Assembly (NCBI RefSeq): GCF_023715485.1
Contig: NZ_JAMBOF010000007.1
Coordinates: 235,945 to 299,944 of the forward strand
DNA: 64,000 nucleotides
Direction of reading: 5' to 3'
Origin: Mesobacillus subterraneus
GTDB taxonomy: Bacteria; Bacillota; Bacilli; Bacillales; Cytobacillaceae
A model generated the notes under the pieces. It was not told where the DNA came from and made no database searches. It worked only from the letters and a program-made list of their open reading frames with translations. A program made the translations under genes and the position numbers. This document shows positions 16,233 to 25,393 of this stretch, one piece after another. Numbering within the stretch: the stretch's first letter is position 1; every line of letters begins with the position of its first letter.

Positions 16233-18620
16233 TTGAAGAAGAAAAGTACGTTAAAGGTTCTTTCAAGCGTAGCTGCAAGCGCGGTATTCGCTTCTACCTT
16301 ATTTGCTGGTTCGTTTGCTGGGTCGACTGCAGCTCCTAAGAATGTAGCTGCGGCAACTGCGCCAGAATCCGCGCCGATAGATTTAAACATAGTAGACCAG
16401 GATCGTTTGGCAAAGGCAATGCAAGAACGAGGTTTGATTGCTAAAGGTGCTTCACCAGAGGAAGTCAACAAAGCAGTAACAGAATATATTAAAAAGAAGC
16501 AGGGTACAAAAGCGGGCAAGACAGACAAGCACACTGCTGAAGATGAAATGACGAAGAAGTCAAAGGACTTTTTGACAAAACAAAAGGACAAGCTGACAAA
16601 ACAACTTGAAAAAGGCCATGACAACTTCAAGTCAGGAAAGCCTACAGGCTACGCGAAAGTAGATTCTGCAAAACAGGCGCAATATAATGGGGAAGTCAGG
16701 GAAGACAAGGTTCTTGTTCTTTTAGCTGAATTCGCAGACTTCAAGCACAATAGCATTGAGCAAGAAGAAGGTTATATGTATTCTGATGACTTCAGTCGCG
16801 AGCATTATGAAAAAATGCTTTTCGGAAACGAAGAGTTCACTCTATTCAATGGTGAAAAGGTTCAAACTTTCAAGCAATACTATGAAGAACAGTCTGGCGG
16901 CAGCTACACTGTTGACGGGCACGTTACTGATTGGGTAACTGTACCTGGAAATGCTGCTGATTATGGTGATGACAATCCTGAGGGCGGTCATGACAACTTG
17001 AATCCAAAAGGACCGCGTGACTTCGTTAAAGATGCATTAGCAGCAGCAGTAGCTGATGGCACAGATCTTTCTGAGTTTGACCAATTTGATTTATATGACC
17101 TTGATGGCGACGGCGATCAGAATGAGCCGGACGGCCTTGTTGACCACTTGATGGTCCTTCACGCTGGTGTCGGGCAGGAAGCTGGCGGCGGAGCGTTAGG
17201 TGATGATGCAATCTGGTCACACCGCTGGGTGCTGAATGGGGTTCATAGAGTCCCTGGAACTGAAGGAACAGCTCAAGTACCTTACTGGGGCGGATCAATG
17301 GCAGCTTATGACTATACAATCGAACCTGAAGACGGAGCAGTTGGCGTATTCGCACACGAATTTGGCCATGACTTAGGTCTTCCAGATGAGTACGACACTC
17401 AGTACACCGGACAAGGTGAGCCAGTTGCATCATGGTCCATCATGAGCGGCGGCAGCTGGAATGGAGCAGTAGCAGGTACAGAACCTACAAGCTTCTCTCC
17501 ACAGAACAAGGAATACTTCCAGAAAGTGATGGGCGGCAACTGGGCGAACATTACGGAAGTGAATTATGAAGATATCAATAAGAATGGTGTAACAGCAGTT
17601 CTTGACCAGAGTGTTACGAAGTCAAAGAATAACGGAATTGTAAAGGTTAACTTGCCTAAAAAGAAAGTTAAAGGCATCGAGCCAGCTTTCGGTGAGAAGT
17701 ACTACTACAGTACAAAAGGCGATGACCTTCATACAGCTCTTGAAACACCAGTTTTCGATCTTACAAGCGCAACTGAAGCAACTTTCAACTACAAGACATT
17801 ATATGAAGTCGAATATGACTATGACTATGTATTCGTAAATGGTGTGACTGAAGATGGAACAGAGGTTGAGTTAGATGTCATCGGCGACGAAAACACTGCT
17901 GGGGGCATGGAAACGACTCAAGGCCAATGGGTAGATAAGTCTTATGACTTAAGCCAGTTTGCAGGCCAGAAGGTGAAATTAGTTTTTGATTATGTTACAG
18001 ACGGCGGACTTGCTCCTGAAGGCTTCGCGATGGATAATCTGAGTCTGACTGTCGATGGCGCAGAGGTTTTCGCTGACGATGCTGAAGGCCCTGAAAAAGT
18101 TACTCTTGATGGTTTTATCTCTACAAATGGTTTATTTGACAAAGACCACTACTACTACCTTGAATGGAGAAACTACGCTGGCGCTGATAAAGGCTTAATC
18201 GAAGGACGCGGCGTTAAGTACAACACAGGTTTAGTAGTTTGGTACGGCGATGACAGCTTCACAGATAACTGGGTTGGTGTTCACCCGGGTGAAGGATTCC
18301 TTGGAGTTGTTGACTCACATCCAGAAGCAATTGTCGGCAGTCTGAATGGCAAGGATTCTGTAACAGGCAGCACACGTTACCAAATCGCTGATGCAGCATT
18401 CTCACTAGATAAGGCTCCTGAATGGTACATCAACTCACCATCACGTGGAATCTATGATTACGAAGGACTACCTGGCGTTGCAACGTTCGATGATTCTAAT
18501 AAGTACATCAACGAACTAATCCCAGATGCAGGAAAGAAACTTCCTGAATACGGATTGAAGTTCCAGGTAATCGGCGAAGCGAAAGATAACTCTGCTGGTG
18601 CAGTCTGGATCCATAAATAA
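16233..18620 (+). CDS. Immune inhibitor A-like M6 metalloprotease
   Basis: 795 residues, secreted. Signal peptide: KKK start, hydrophobic core [20 protein letters not shown]. Then a charged pro-region, and an M6 catalytic domain with [14 protein letters not shown] at about 375 (HExxHxxGxxD zinc site) and a Met-turn-like SIMSGGSW. C-terminal ~350 residues are β-rich with a MAM/jellyroll-like insert, as in Bacillus InhA. The TTG start has GCAGGGGG 7 nt upstream. InhA-type enzymes degrade host and environmental proteins. Acidic residue patches ([13 protein letters not shown]) look like a Ca2+-binding loop. Transcribed alone from its own promoter. Confidence 0.93.
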   Translation: MKKKSTLKVLSSVAASAVFASTLFAGSFAGSTAAPKNVAAATAPESAPIDLNIVDQDRLAKAMQERGLIAKGASPEEVNKAVTEYIKKKQGTKAGKTDKHTAEDEMTKKSKDFLTKQKDKLTKQLEKGHDNFKSGKPTGYAKVDSAKQAQYNGEVREDKVLVLLAEFADFKHNSIEQEEGYMYSDDFSREHYEKMLFGNEEFTLFNGEKVQTFKQYYEEQSGGSYTVDGHVTDWVTVPGNAADYGDDNPEGGHDNLNPKGPRDFVKDALAAAVADGTDLSEFDQFDLYDLDGDGDQNEPDGLVDHLMVLHAGVGQEAGGGALGDDAIWSHRWVLNGVHRVPGTEGTAQVPYWGGSMAAYDYTIEPEDGAVGVFAHEFGHDLGLPDEYDTQYTGQGEPVASWSIMSGGSWNGAVAGTEPTSFSPQNKEYFQKVMGGNWANITEVNYEDINKNGVTAVLDQSVTKSKNNGIVKVNLPKKKVKGIEPAFGEKYYYSTKGDDLHTALETPVFDLTSATEATFNYKTLYEVEYDYDYVFVNGVTEDGTEVELDVIGDENTAGGMETTQGQWVDKSYDLSQFAGQKVKLVFDYVTDGGLAPEGFAMDNLSLTVDGAEVFADDAEGPEKVTLDGFISTNGLFDKDHYYYLEWRNYAGADKGLIEGRGVKYNTGLVVWYGDDSFTDNWVGVHPGEGFLGVVDSHPEAIVGSLNGKDSVTGSTRYQIADAAFSLDKAPEWYINSPSRGIYDYEGLPGVATFDDSNKYINELIPDAGKKLPEYGLKFQVIGEAKDNSAGAVWIHK

Positions 18621-18630
18621 GAATTAGTTT

Positions 18631-18665
18631 AAAGACATCAGGCATCTTGCGCCTGATGTCTTTTT
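18631..18665 (+). terminator. Terminator of InhA-like gene
   Basis: AAAGACATCAGGC / GCCTGATGTCTTTTT, 13-bp perfect stem, 7-nt loop, T-tail. Confidence 0.9.
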
Positions 18666-18667
18666 AA

Positions 18668-18806
18668 CTGGAAAAAATCGAGCAAAATTTCCAGTTCGTT
18701 ATAATATCGATATTTTCGCTATAAAAAATAGTTTTTCGCTATAAAAAAATGAAATTCGCTATAAAAAAATTTTTTTTGCTATAAAAAAATAAAATTCGCT
18801 ATAAAG
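18668..18806. repeat. 20-bp-period TTCGCTATAAAA array with header hairpin
   Basis: CGCT cores at 18717, 18737, 18757, 18777 and 18797 (one TGCT variant) are spaced exactly 20 bp, with the 8 intervening bases free to vary. A header at 18668-18704 (CTGGAAA ... TTTCCAG inverted repeat, then TTCGTTATAATA) is nearly identical to the header of the array at 36331. It accounts for most of the gap between the InhA-like gene and yfmL. Confidence 0.85.
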
Positions 18807-19006
18807 ATAATTATTTCTCAATATAAACGCTATAATCCAGGATAAAACCGACACTATATCTAATCCGAATCAAAGAAATGATCTTTGCAAATCAAATTTT
18901 CAGCAAGGCAACCTGCAAAAATGCAAAACAGCGGGGGAATACTGGACTTATCACTCCATTTTAGCTAGTATCATTACTATCAATGCTTTACTTGAAGGAG
19001 AAAATT

Positions 19007-20152
19007 ATGTCAGAGACTCAACCGATTATTGCGCAATTGAAACCATTCCTGCAGGAGGCCTGGGAAAAGGCGGGCTTCCAGACGCTAACTTCTGTCCAAT
19101 CCACAACGATTCCTTTATTAATAGAAGGAAGAGATGTCATTGCGGAATCGCCGACTGGTACTGGCAAGACACTTGCATACTTGCTGCCAGTTTTAAATAA
19201 GATTGACCCTAAGATGCAGAATACGCAGGCCGTCATCCTCGCTTCTTCCCAGGAACTTGTCATGCAAATCCTATCCGAAATCCAGAAATGGGCAGAGGGC
19301 ACTGATATTAAAGTGGCAACCCTGATCGGTGGGGCCAACTTAAAGAGGCAGCTCGATAAGCTGAAAAAGAGCCCGCATATCATCGTCGGGACACCAGGAA
19401 GGACGTATGAACTGATCAAGCAGAAAAAGTTAAAGATGCACAAAGTCCAGACGGTTGTCCTTGATGAAGGGGACCAGCTGCTGACACCGGAGCACAGTGA
19501 AACGGTAAAAAATATCGTAAAATCTACGCTGGCTGACCAAAGGCAATTGCTTCTATTTTCAGCAACGCTTCCTCCTGCCGTTGAAAAATCCGTTAGAAAT
19601 CTTGCGAAGGATCCTGAAGTCATCAAGGTGAAAAAGGATGAGACAATCGATGCTGCAAACGTCGAGCACATCTATTTTATCAGCGAGCAGCGTGAAAAAA
19701 TTAAAATCCTTGAGAAGATTGCGCGGCTTAAAGGGTTGAAGACACTTGTTTTTATCAAGGATATTGCCAACCTGACGATATCCGCAGAAAAGCTGAAGTT
19801 CAAGGATATCCATGTCGGACAGCTTCACAGTGATCTCACAAAGCAGGATCGCCAGAGATATTTGAAAAAGTTCCGTGAAGGCGACAATGAAATGCTGCTT
19901 GTCACAGATATCGCAGCACGCGGACTCGATATTAAAGGTGTCACCCATGTCGTTCATTTCGACTTCCCGAGGGAGCAGGACCAATACATCCATCGTTCTG
20001 GACGGACAGGGCGTTTCGGAGCAGAAGGAACGGTCATCTCAATCGTCAACGAAAGAGAAGAACGCGATTTGAAAAAGTTCTGCAAGGCGCTCAACGCCGA
20101 TCCAGTTCTGAAAGAGTTTTACCATGGTAAAATTGTTGATGTGAATAAATAA
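19007..20152 (+). CDS. yfmL: DEAD-box RNA helicase YfmL
   Basis: 381 residues with the full helicase set: SPTGTGKT (motif I), VGTPGRT, VLDEGDQ (motif II, DEGD rather than DEAD), FSATLP (III), DIAARGLDI and HRSGRTGRFG (V-VI). Overall pattern (IIAQLKPFLQEAWEKAGFQ start, SSQELVMQI, GGANLKRQLDKLKKSPHIIVGTPG) agrees closely with Bacillus YfmL, a short DEAD-box helicase without C-terminal extension linked to 50S ribosome assembly. ATG at 19007 with AAGGAG upstream; the frame is open 24 nt further but without a site. Single gene with its own terminator. Confidence 0.9.
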   Translation: MSETQPIIAQLKPFLQEAWEKAGFQTLTSVQSTTIPLLIEGRDVIAESPTGTGKTLAYLLPVLNKIDPKMQNTQAVILASSQELVMQILSEIQKWAEGTDIKVATLIGGANLKRQLDKLKKSPHIIVGTPGRTYELIKQKKLKMHKVQTVVLDEGDQLLTPEHSETVKNIVKSTLADQRQLLLFSATLPPAVEKSVRNLAKDPEVIKVKKDETIDAANVEHIYFISEQREKIKILEKIARLKGLKTLVFIKDIANLTISAEKLKFKDIHVGQLHSDLTKQDRQRYLKKFREGDNEMLLVTDIAARGLDIKGVTHVVHFDFPREQDQYIHRSGRTGRFGAEGTVISIVNEREERDLKKFCKALNADPVLKEFYHGKIVDVNK

Positions 20153-20158
20153 CATTCC

Positions 20159-20190
20159 AAAGCTATAGGCTTATGTCCTATAGCTTTTTT
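20159..20190 (+). terminator. Terminator of yfmL
   Basis: AAAGCTATAGG / CCTATAGCTTTTTT, 11-bp stem, T-tail, seven nt after the yfmL stop. Confidence 0.88.
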
Positions 20191-20320
20191 ATATTGGATT
20201 TGTTTCTTGATTGGAACGGAAAGCGAGTGCCAGGAGAAGAAATTAACATTCAAGTGAAACCTTTTCCACTTTTTACCGTAACAAAGGAAATCAGTTCCTG
20301 GGAAAGAAGGGGATAAAAAT

Positions 20321-20539
20321 ATGGGTTGGTCTGTTGCAAACAGCACGGATTTTAGCGGTTACCAGATTGAAATTGCCTTCCTTTTCAGCATATTCATCGT
20401 CTTGGCCATATGGGTTTATTATAATTCTGAGCGATATTTCGACGGATTAACCAGGCATGTATTCTGGTTAGCGACTATGCTTACAGGTCCCGTTGGGCTT
20501 TTGATTTATCTATGGTTTCGAAGAAGGAATGAGTATTGA
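20321..20539 (+). CDS. Small two-helix membrane protein
   Basis: 72 residues with two hydrophobic helices (IAFLFSIFIVLAIWVYY and HVFWLATMLTGPVGLLIYLWF) and a short basic tail RRRNEY. The second helix resembles the PLDc_N type (G-P-x-G-x-x-x-Y) small membrane domain, but this is weak. GAAAGAAGGGGATAAAAAT precedes the ATG. Function unknown; 60 nt upstream of the amidase on the same strand. Confidence 0.7.
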   Translation: MGWSVANSTDFSGYQIEIAFLFSIFIVLAIWVYYNSERYFDGLTRHVFWLATMLTGPVGLLIYLWFRRRNEY

Positions 20540-20605
20540 TAAAAAGGATTTTCCGCAAAAATTAAGAATATATACTGTAGTTTAGCTTGAAAGGAATTGT
20601 TGAAG

Positions 20606-22093
20606 GTGAAAAATCCACGGTTAAAAGCGTTGATGGAAGACTGGCTTCCGGAAGCGACGATTGATGATATGCAGGCAAAAATGGAGAGCGGTGAGCTGAC
20701 ATCGCATGATTTGGTGTTAATGTATCAGGCTCGGATTGCTGCTTTTGATAAAACAATCAAATCTGTGCTGGAGATAAATCCTGATGCGCTGCATATTGCA
20801 GCCGCGCTCGACGCGGAACGAAAAGTCAGAGGTTCGAGGGGGCCGCTGCACGGAATTCCGGTGCTAGTAAAAGACAATATTGATACACATGATAAAATGC
20901 ACACGAGTGCTGGTTCGCTAGCATTGAAAGATTCGATTGCTCCAAAGGATTCGTTTGTTGCCAGCAAACTAAGGGATGCGGGAGCGGTCATACTTGGAAA
21001 AACGAATATGACAGAGTGGGCCAACTTCATGGCTAATGAAATGAAGAGCGGCTATAGTTCCCGAGGGGGCCAGGTTCTGAATCCATATGGTCCTGGTCAA
21101 TTTGATGTAGGCGGTTCTAGTGCCGGGTCAGGAGCTTCAATTGCGGCGAATCTTGCTGCAGTTGCCGTGGGGACAGAAACAGACGGTTCGATTCTTAATC
21201 CCGCTTCACAAAACTCACTGGTTGGCATCAAACCGACAGTCGGCCTGGTCAGCCGCAGCGGAATCATCCCGATTGCCCATACTCAGGATACTGCAGGCCC
21301 GATGGCAAGAACGGTTAAAGATGCTGTTTATCTTTTAGAAGCAATAGCTGGAAAGGATCCGGGTGATGCTGCAACCATGGTGGAGCTGCCTGAATTCGAT
21401 CTTAACACGCTGTTAAATGAACAAGCACTAAAAGGAGCCAAAATTGGTGTGGCAAGGGAAGAGTACATAGGAAAATTAACCGAGGAACAGGAGCAGATTT
21501 TTCAACAAGCGGTTGATAAACTTGTTGAACTCGGTGCAGATGTTGTCGATGTTGCGATTCCTGCTTCAAAAGCGACATGGGGCTATAAGGTGTTAAGTTA
21601 TGAATTCAAGGCGGATTTGAACGCCTACCTGAATGGTTTGGTGTCGCATATTCCAGTCAGGACACTTGCTGATGTAATCGCGTTCAATTACCAGCATGGG
21701 GAAAAAATGTTGAAGTACGGCCAGGAAGTCTTGCTTGAATCAGAAGCGACGAGTGGGACGTTAACGGAGGCTGAATACTTGCAAGAGCTTGAATATAATC
21801 TCTATATGTCCAGGGAGCAGGGTGTCGACTATGTATTGAAGGAATACGGAGTGGACGCGATTCTTTTTCCGATGGATGGGTCGACAATCGGATCAAGAGC
21901 GGGATATCCATCTGTGACGGTACCTGCCGCTTTCACTGCAGAAGGTGAGCCAGTTGGCATAACATTCACAGGGACAGCCTTCAGCGAACCGTTACTGATT
22001 AAACTTGCTTACGCGTACGAGCAGGCAACGATGGTACGCAAAGCGCCTGAACTCAGAATAAACACTGAAGAAAAAATCCATACTACTTCTTGA
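20606..22093 (+). CDS. Amidase signature family hydrolase
   Basis: About 495 residues of the amidase signature family, which hydrolyse carboxamides through a Lys-Ser-Ser triad. VLVKDNIDT carries the Lys, and the Gly/Ser-rich signature GGSSAGSGASIAANLAAVA the two Ser; GTETDGSI and GIKPTVGLVSR complete it. Similar to fungal-type and plant amidases and to Bacillus YhxA-like hydrolases, not GatA of the glutamyl-tRNA complex since no gatB/gatC is nearby. GTG 20606 is favoured (AAAGGA 10 nt upstream); TTG 20597/20600 are possible. Confidence 0.88.
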   Translation: MKNPRLKALMEDWLPEATIDDMQAKMESGELTSHDLVLMYQARIAAFDKTIKSVLEINPDALHIAAALDAERKVRGSRGPLHGIPVLVKDNIDTHDKMHTSAGSLALKDSIAPKDSFVASKLRDAGAVILGKTNMTEWANFMANEMKSGYSSRGGQVLNPYGPGQFDVGGSSAGSGASIAANLAAVAVGTETDGSILNPASQNSLVGIKPTVGLVSRSGIIPIAHTQDTAGPMARTVKDAVYLLEAIAGKDPGDAATMVELPEFDLNTLLNEQALKGAKIGVAREEYIGKLTEEQEQIFQQAVDKLVELGADVVDVAIPASKATWGYKVLSYEFKADLNAYLNGLVSHIPVRTLADVIAFNYQHGEKMLKYGQEVLLESEATSGTLTEAEYLQELEYNLYMSREQGVDYVLKEYGVDAILFPMDGSTIGSRAGYPSVTVPAAFTAEGEPVGITFTGTAFSEPLLIKLAYAYEQATMVRKAPELRINTEEKIHTTS

Positions 22094-22118
22094 ATCCATC
22101 CAAAAGGAGCGAGAGAGC

Positions 22119-22253
22119 ATGGGTAAAACAAAGCTTGGCAACGCTAACGCGCAACGAAACAACAACAAGAAAAAAGGGAACAACACACCGGAAGAGCTGG
22201 TCGAATTTACTACCGGACAAAAGGAAAAGAAGCAGAACAACCCAATCGATTAA
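22119..22253 (+). CDS. Small Asn/Lys-rich hydrophilic protein (44 aa)
   Basis: 44 residues beginning MGKTKLGNANAQRNNNKKK and ending KQNNPID, with no hydrophobic segment. AAAAGGAGCGAGAGAGC directly upstream gives a strong start 25 nt after the amidase stop, and a terminator follows five nt after the stop. The composition resembles small spore proteins of Bacillus but I cannot assign a family. Too short for standard gene finders with a length cut-off. Confidence 0.7.
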   Translation: MGKTKLGNANAQRNNNKKKGNNTPEELVEFTTGQKEKKQNNPID

Positions 22254-22257
22254 CAGC

Positions 22258-22292
22258 AAAGTGCCCCGGCGGGATGCCAGGGCACTTTTTTT
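22258..22292 (+). terminator. Terminator after small Asn/Lys-rich gene
   Basis: AAAGTGCCC / GGGCACTTTTTTT with a 13-nt loop, T-tail of seven. Confidence 0.88.
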
Positions 22293-22310
22293 CTAGATAA
22301 ATGGAAAAAG

Positions 22311-22700
22311 TAGTGATTTTGCTTGATTTCGTAGTGATTAATGGAAATTTCGTAGTGATTGTGCTGAATTTCGTAGTGATTGTGCTGAATTTCGTAGTGA
22401 TTATGAGAGATATCGTAGTGATTACGTTGGTTTCCGTAGTGATTAAAAGACATTTCACAGTAAGTTTGCAGAAACTGGTAGTCATTAACAGAGATTCCAT
22501 AACGAAATTGCAGATTCCGTAGTGATTGACAGACATTTCGCCGTAAGTTTGAGGAAACCGGTAGTCATTAACATACATTTCGCAGCGATTTTAAAGAAAC
22601 CCGTAGCCATTAACTGAGATTTCATAATGATATTGTAGATACCGTAGCGATTAACATAAATTTCGCAACGAATTTTAGAAAACTGTATTGTTAATGATTA
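22311..22700. repeat. 21-bp-period TTTCGTAGTGATT array
   Basis: TAGTGATT occurs at 22311, 22332, 22353, 22374, 22395, 22416 and 22437, exact 21-bp steps, and decays into CAGTAAGT/TAGTCATT variants toward 22700. Fills the gap between two convergent genes. As 21 is a multiple of three, both strands stay open and show artificial seven-residue repeats; I do not call these proteins. Confidence 0.85.
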
Positions 22701-22726
22701 AAATTTCAAAAAACCTCAGCCCAAAA

Positions 22727-23593
22727 TCAATGCCCCGAGCTCTTATCAAAATTACTTCCAGAAACGTCAGCCACGTTCTCGATTGCCACTAAGGCATTTG
22801 GATCGATATCCTCCACGACCGAGCGCAAGGTGGATAATTCGATACGGCTCACAATCGTATAGATGATTTTTTTCGGTTCATTTGAAAAAACACCCTGGCC
22901 CTGGATATAGGTCATGCCTCGTCCAAGTTGCTTCAGTAAAGCTTCGGCTATTTCCTCTGGGACATCCGATATGATGGTGACCGATTTTAGCTCTTCCATA
23001 CCTTCGACGACAACATCAATCATTTTAAAGGCAATGAAATAGGTGATGATTGAGTACATCGCGGTTTCCCAGCTGAATACTAGCAATGCGGCCAAAATAA
23101 AAATGAACAAGTTCATGATCATGACAATCTGGCCCACTGATATCGTACGCTTTTTGCTGACAAGGATCGCGATGATTTCCGTACCATCCAACGCGCCGCC
23201 TGCACGGATGACTAGGCCAACACCTGTGCCAAGGATAACTGCACCGATGACCGTCGCTAAAAACAGATCGTCAGTTACTGGATCAAAATGGTGAAAGAAG
23301 GCTGTTGCGCTGGATAAAATGATGACTCCATATAGAGTGCGAAGCGTGAACTTCCAGCCCATTCTTCGGTATCCAATATAAAGGAATGGGAGATTCAAAA
23401 TGATTAAAAATATACTCATCGAGACGTTGGTCAATTCGGCTGCGATGATGGATAGGCCGATTACACCGCCGTCCAGGATAGCATTTGGCACTAAAAACAG
23501 ATCTAGTCCAAACGCGGCGATGATTGCCCCAATCGTAATCGTCACAAACTTTGTAACTTCTTTTAAAACCCGTTTTTTCTTCGTTGCTGCCAC
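22727..23593 (-). CDS. YitT family membrane protein
   Basis: 288 residues: five to six membrane segments (DUF161; GAIIAAFGLDLFLVPNAILDGGVIG signature) and a C-terminal cytoplasmic DUF2179 domain (LLKQLGRGMTYIQGQGVFSNE, then KKIIYTIVSRIEL). YitT/YpjC-type proteins are common in Bacilli; their function is not settled. GTG start with AAAAGGG 12 nt upstream. The unit is monocistronic and convergent with the amidase operon. Confidence 0.9.
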   Translation of the reverse strand: MAATKKKRVLKEVTKFVTITIGAIIAAFGLDLFLVPNAILDGGVIGLSIIAAELTNVSMSIFLIILNLPFLYIGYRRMGWKFTLRTLYGVIILSSATAFFHHFDPVTDDLFLATVIGAVILGTGVGLVIRAGGALDGTEIIAILVSKKRTISVGQIVMIMNLFIFILAALLVFSWETAMYSIITYFIAFKMIDVVVEGMEELKSVTIISDVPEEIAEALLKQLGRGMTYIQGQGVFSNEPKKIIYTIVSRIELSTLRSVVEDIDPNALVAIENVADVSGSNFDKSSGH

Positions 23594-23789
23594 TGAATAT
23601 CAAACCCTTTTCATTTATATGTATTGTGTTAAAGCTTGTATTAATTGTAGCAAACTTTTAAATAGGTAAAAAATAAAAGGTTATTCAGTCTTAGTTCTGG
23701 TATTTTTAGATTATATAACCAGGATTAGAAATTCGGCATTTTTGGGTAATGATGAGAGTAGGATATTTGAATTTTTGGAGGGACCATTT

Positions 23790-25037
23790 TTGGCTAATGA
23801 AACTCAAGTTAAATATAGATCGAAAAAACAGCAAGAAGGTTCAACAAATCGAAAGAACCAGCATGATGAAAAAACAAATAAAAAACTGAATGATAAGCAA
23901 TATTTAAAAGCAAGTCCAAAGTCTAAAGAAGCAGACCAAAACAAAACCAAACGGGCTGAAATAAAGCTTGAAACAGCTGAAAAACAAGACAATAGAACGA
24001 TCAAGGCAGCCGAATCTAAAGACAGGACATCTGAGTACACGAAGTCATCAAATCAAAATGGAAAGAAGTCTTCAAGTCAAAGTGACAATTCTGCCATTAA
24101 AAACAACGAGAACCAAGGCGATATGCGTAAAACATCTCCTAATCAAAAAAAGAATACTTCAAACCGAACCAATAACCAAATAGAAGATAGCAAGAAATCG
24201 TCAACTCGTAACAATCACGGGAAGAAGCCTGCAAACCAAAAGGAGAATGGAAACCAAGTTAATAAACAATCAGAGCAGAGAAATAAAAACCAAGCAGATT
24301 CCAACATTGACCATGATGTGAAGCATAAGGAGCAGTCCGGGAAATTTGAGACTGCTTTTAACAGGATTCATAAATCGTTGAAGGAAATGGTCAAGGGGAC
24401 GGATAGCGATGCGTTTGTGGAGCTGCTGTACTCGGGCTATAAAAATCATTCATTGATCAGGAAATATAAGAGTGAACTGCACCAGTTCGCCAAGCTCCGG
24501 AATGCGATTGTCCATGAGCGGGTGAATGCGGATTATTATATCGCCGAGCCTCACATTGAGGTTGTTGAACGAATTGAGGAGATATGCAAGGAGTTTGAGA
24601 AGCCGCAGACGGCATTGTCGATCGCAACAAGTCCGGTGTTCTACTATTACGAGGATGCGTATCTCAAAGATGTTCTAAAGGTAATCAATAAGTTCGATTT
24701 TACAAGATTCCCGGTCTACGACAAGGACGACAAATATGTCGCTTTGCTTACTTCGACTGAAATCATCCAGTGGATGGCCAAGCATTTTTCAGATAATGTC
24801 GTGACTATTGAAGATGTTCGCGTCAAAGAGCTGCTGAAAAAGGGGAAAAATTATTTTGTCACGTTCGTAACGGAACAAGCTTCGCTATACGAAATTGAAG
24901 AATTGTTTGAACGCTATCATACAAGGGGCAAGAAGCTTCAGGCTGTCATCATCACAGAAACCGGGGATCGTCATGGGAAGCCGATTGGCGTCATTACTCC
25001 ATGGGACTTGCTCGACAGTGACCCGGCGGAAGATTGA
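23790..25037 (+). CDS. Disordered-HEPN-like-CBS protein
   Basis: About 415 residues in three parts. Residues 1-190 are low-complexity, rich in Asn, Lys, Gln, Ser and Thr, with no hydrophobic clusters. About 190-290 is helical and contains KLRNAIVHERVNADYYI, i.e. an R-N-x-x-x-H motif as in HEPN ribonuclease domains. About 290-415 holds a CBS pair (FPVYDKDDKYVALLTS..., then ...KLQAVIITETG-HGKPIGVITPWDLL). TTG start with GGAGGG 7 nt upstream; a longer in-frame start at 23742 lacks a site. CBS pairs sense adenine nucleotides, so nucleotide-gated RNA binding or cleavage is a hypothesis. Confidence 0.7.
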   Translation: MANETQVKYRSKKQQEGSTNRKNQHDEKTNKKLNDKQYLKASPKSKEADQNKTKRAEIKLETAEKQDNRTIKAAESKDRTSEYTKSSNQNGKKSSSQSDNSAIKNNENQGDMRKTSPNQKKNTSNRTNNQIEDSKKSSTRNNHGKKPANQKENGNQVNKQSEQRNKNQADSNIDHDVKHKEQSGKFETAFNRIHKSLKEMVKGTDSDAFVELLYSGYKNHSLIRKYKSELHQFAKLRNAIVHERVNADYYIAEPHIEVVERIEEICKEFEKPQTALSIATSPVFYYYEDAYLKDVLKVINKFDFTRFPVYDKDDKYVALLTSTEIIQWMAKHFSDNVVTIEDVRVKELLKKGKNYFVTFVTEQASLYEIEELFERYHTRGKKLQAVIITETGDRHGKPIGVITPWDLLDSDPAED

Positions 25038-25219
25038 TCAACATAATCGATTAGATGTTCATTTCAAGATGTTCCAAAACCAGAATGCTAAATAACCCGT
25101 AAACTTTTGAGTGCGAAGGCTCCTGGTTTACGAAAAGAACATAGTCCATTGACGAGGCGCCAGCCTTGCTGATATACTGCAGCTAATATAAAAAGGCTCT
25201 TTTAAAAAAAGAGCACAAT

Positions 25220-25366
25220 AACTCTTATCCAGAGCGGCAGAGGGACAGGCCCTGTGAAGCCCGGCAACCTTCATTTTAATATGAAAGGTGCTAATTCCTG
25301 AAGATTTACGTCTGAAGATAAGAGAGGATGCTGCGTGCGGAACCTCTTCTTATTGAAGAGGTTTTT
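25220..25366 (+). ncRNA. SAM-I (S-box) riboswitch with terminator
   Basis: The S-box pattern is clear: P1 CTCTTATC (25222-25229) pairs with GATAAGAG (25317-25324); CCAGAGCGGCAGAGGGA, then GGCCCTGTGAAGCCCGGCAACC, and the GGTGCTAATTCC segment are the conserved cores. It is followed by a terminator stem AACCTCTTC / GAAGAGGTTTTTT (25341-25366). SAM binding should favour termination, so the downstream sulfur-metabolism gene is on when SAM is low. Confidence 0.95.
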
Positions 25367-25393
25367 TACATTTTAGAAAAGCGGGTGGAAGAG

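Noticed and set aside
18668..18806. CRISPR array for the 20-bp repeats
   Set aside because: The conserved core is only about 12 bp and spacers 8 bp, with no cas genes; CRISPR repeats are 24-40 bp with 26-40 bp spacers.
22210..22578. Minus-strand open frame with NHYEI repeats
   Set aside because: Arises from the 21-bp array, which leaves all frames open; no ribosome site or conserved non-repeat region.
23804..24040. Minus-strand open frame rich in Ser/Phe/Leu
   Set aside because: Complement of the Lys/Asn-rich coding region of the HEPN-like/CBS protein.
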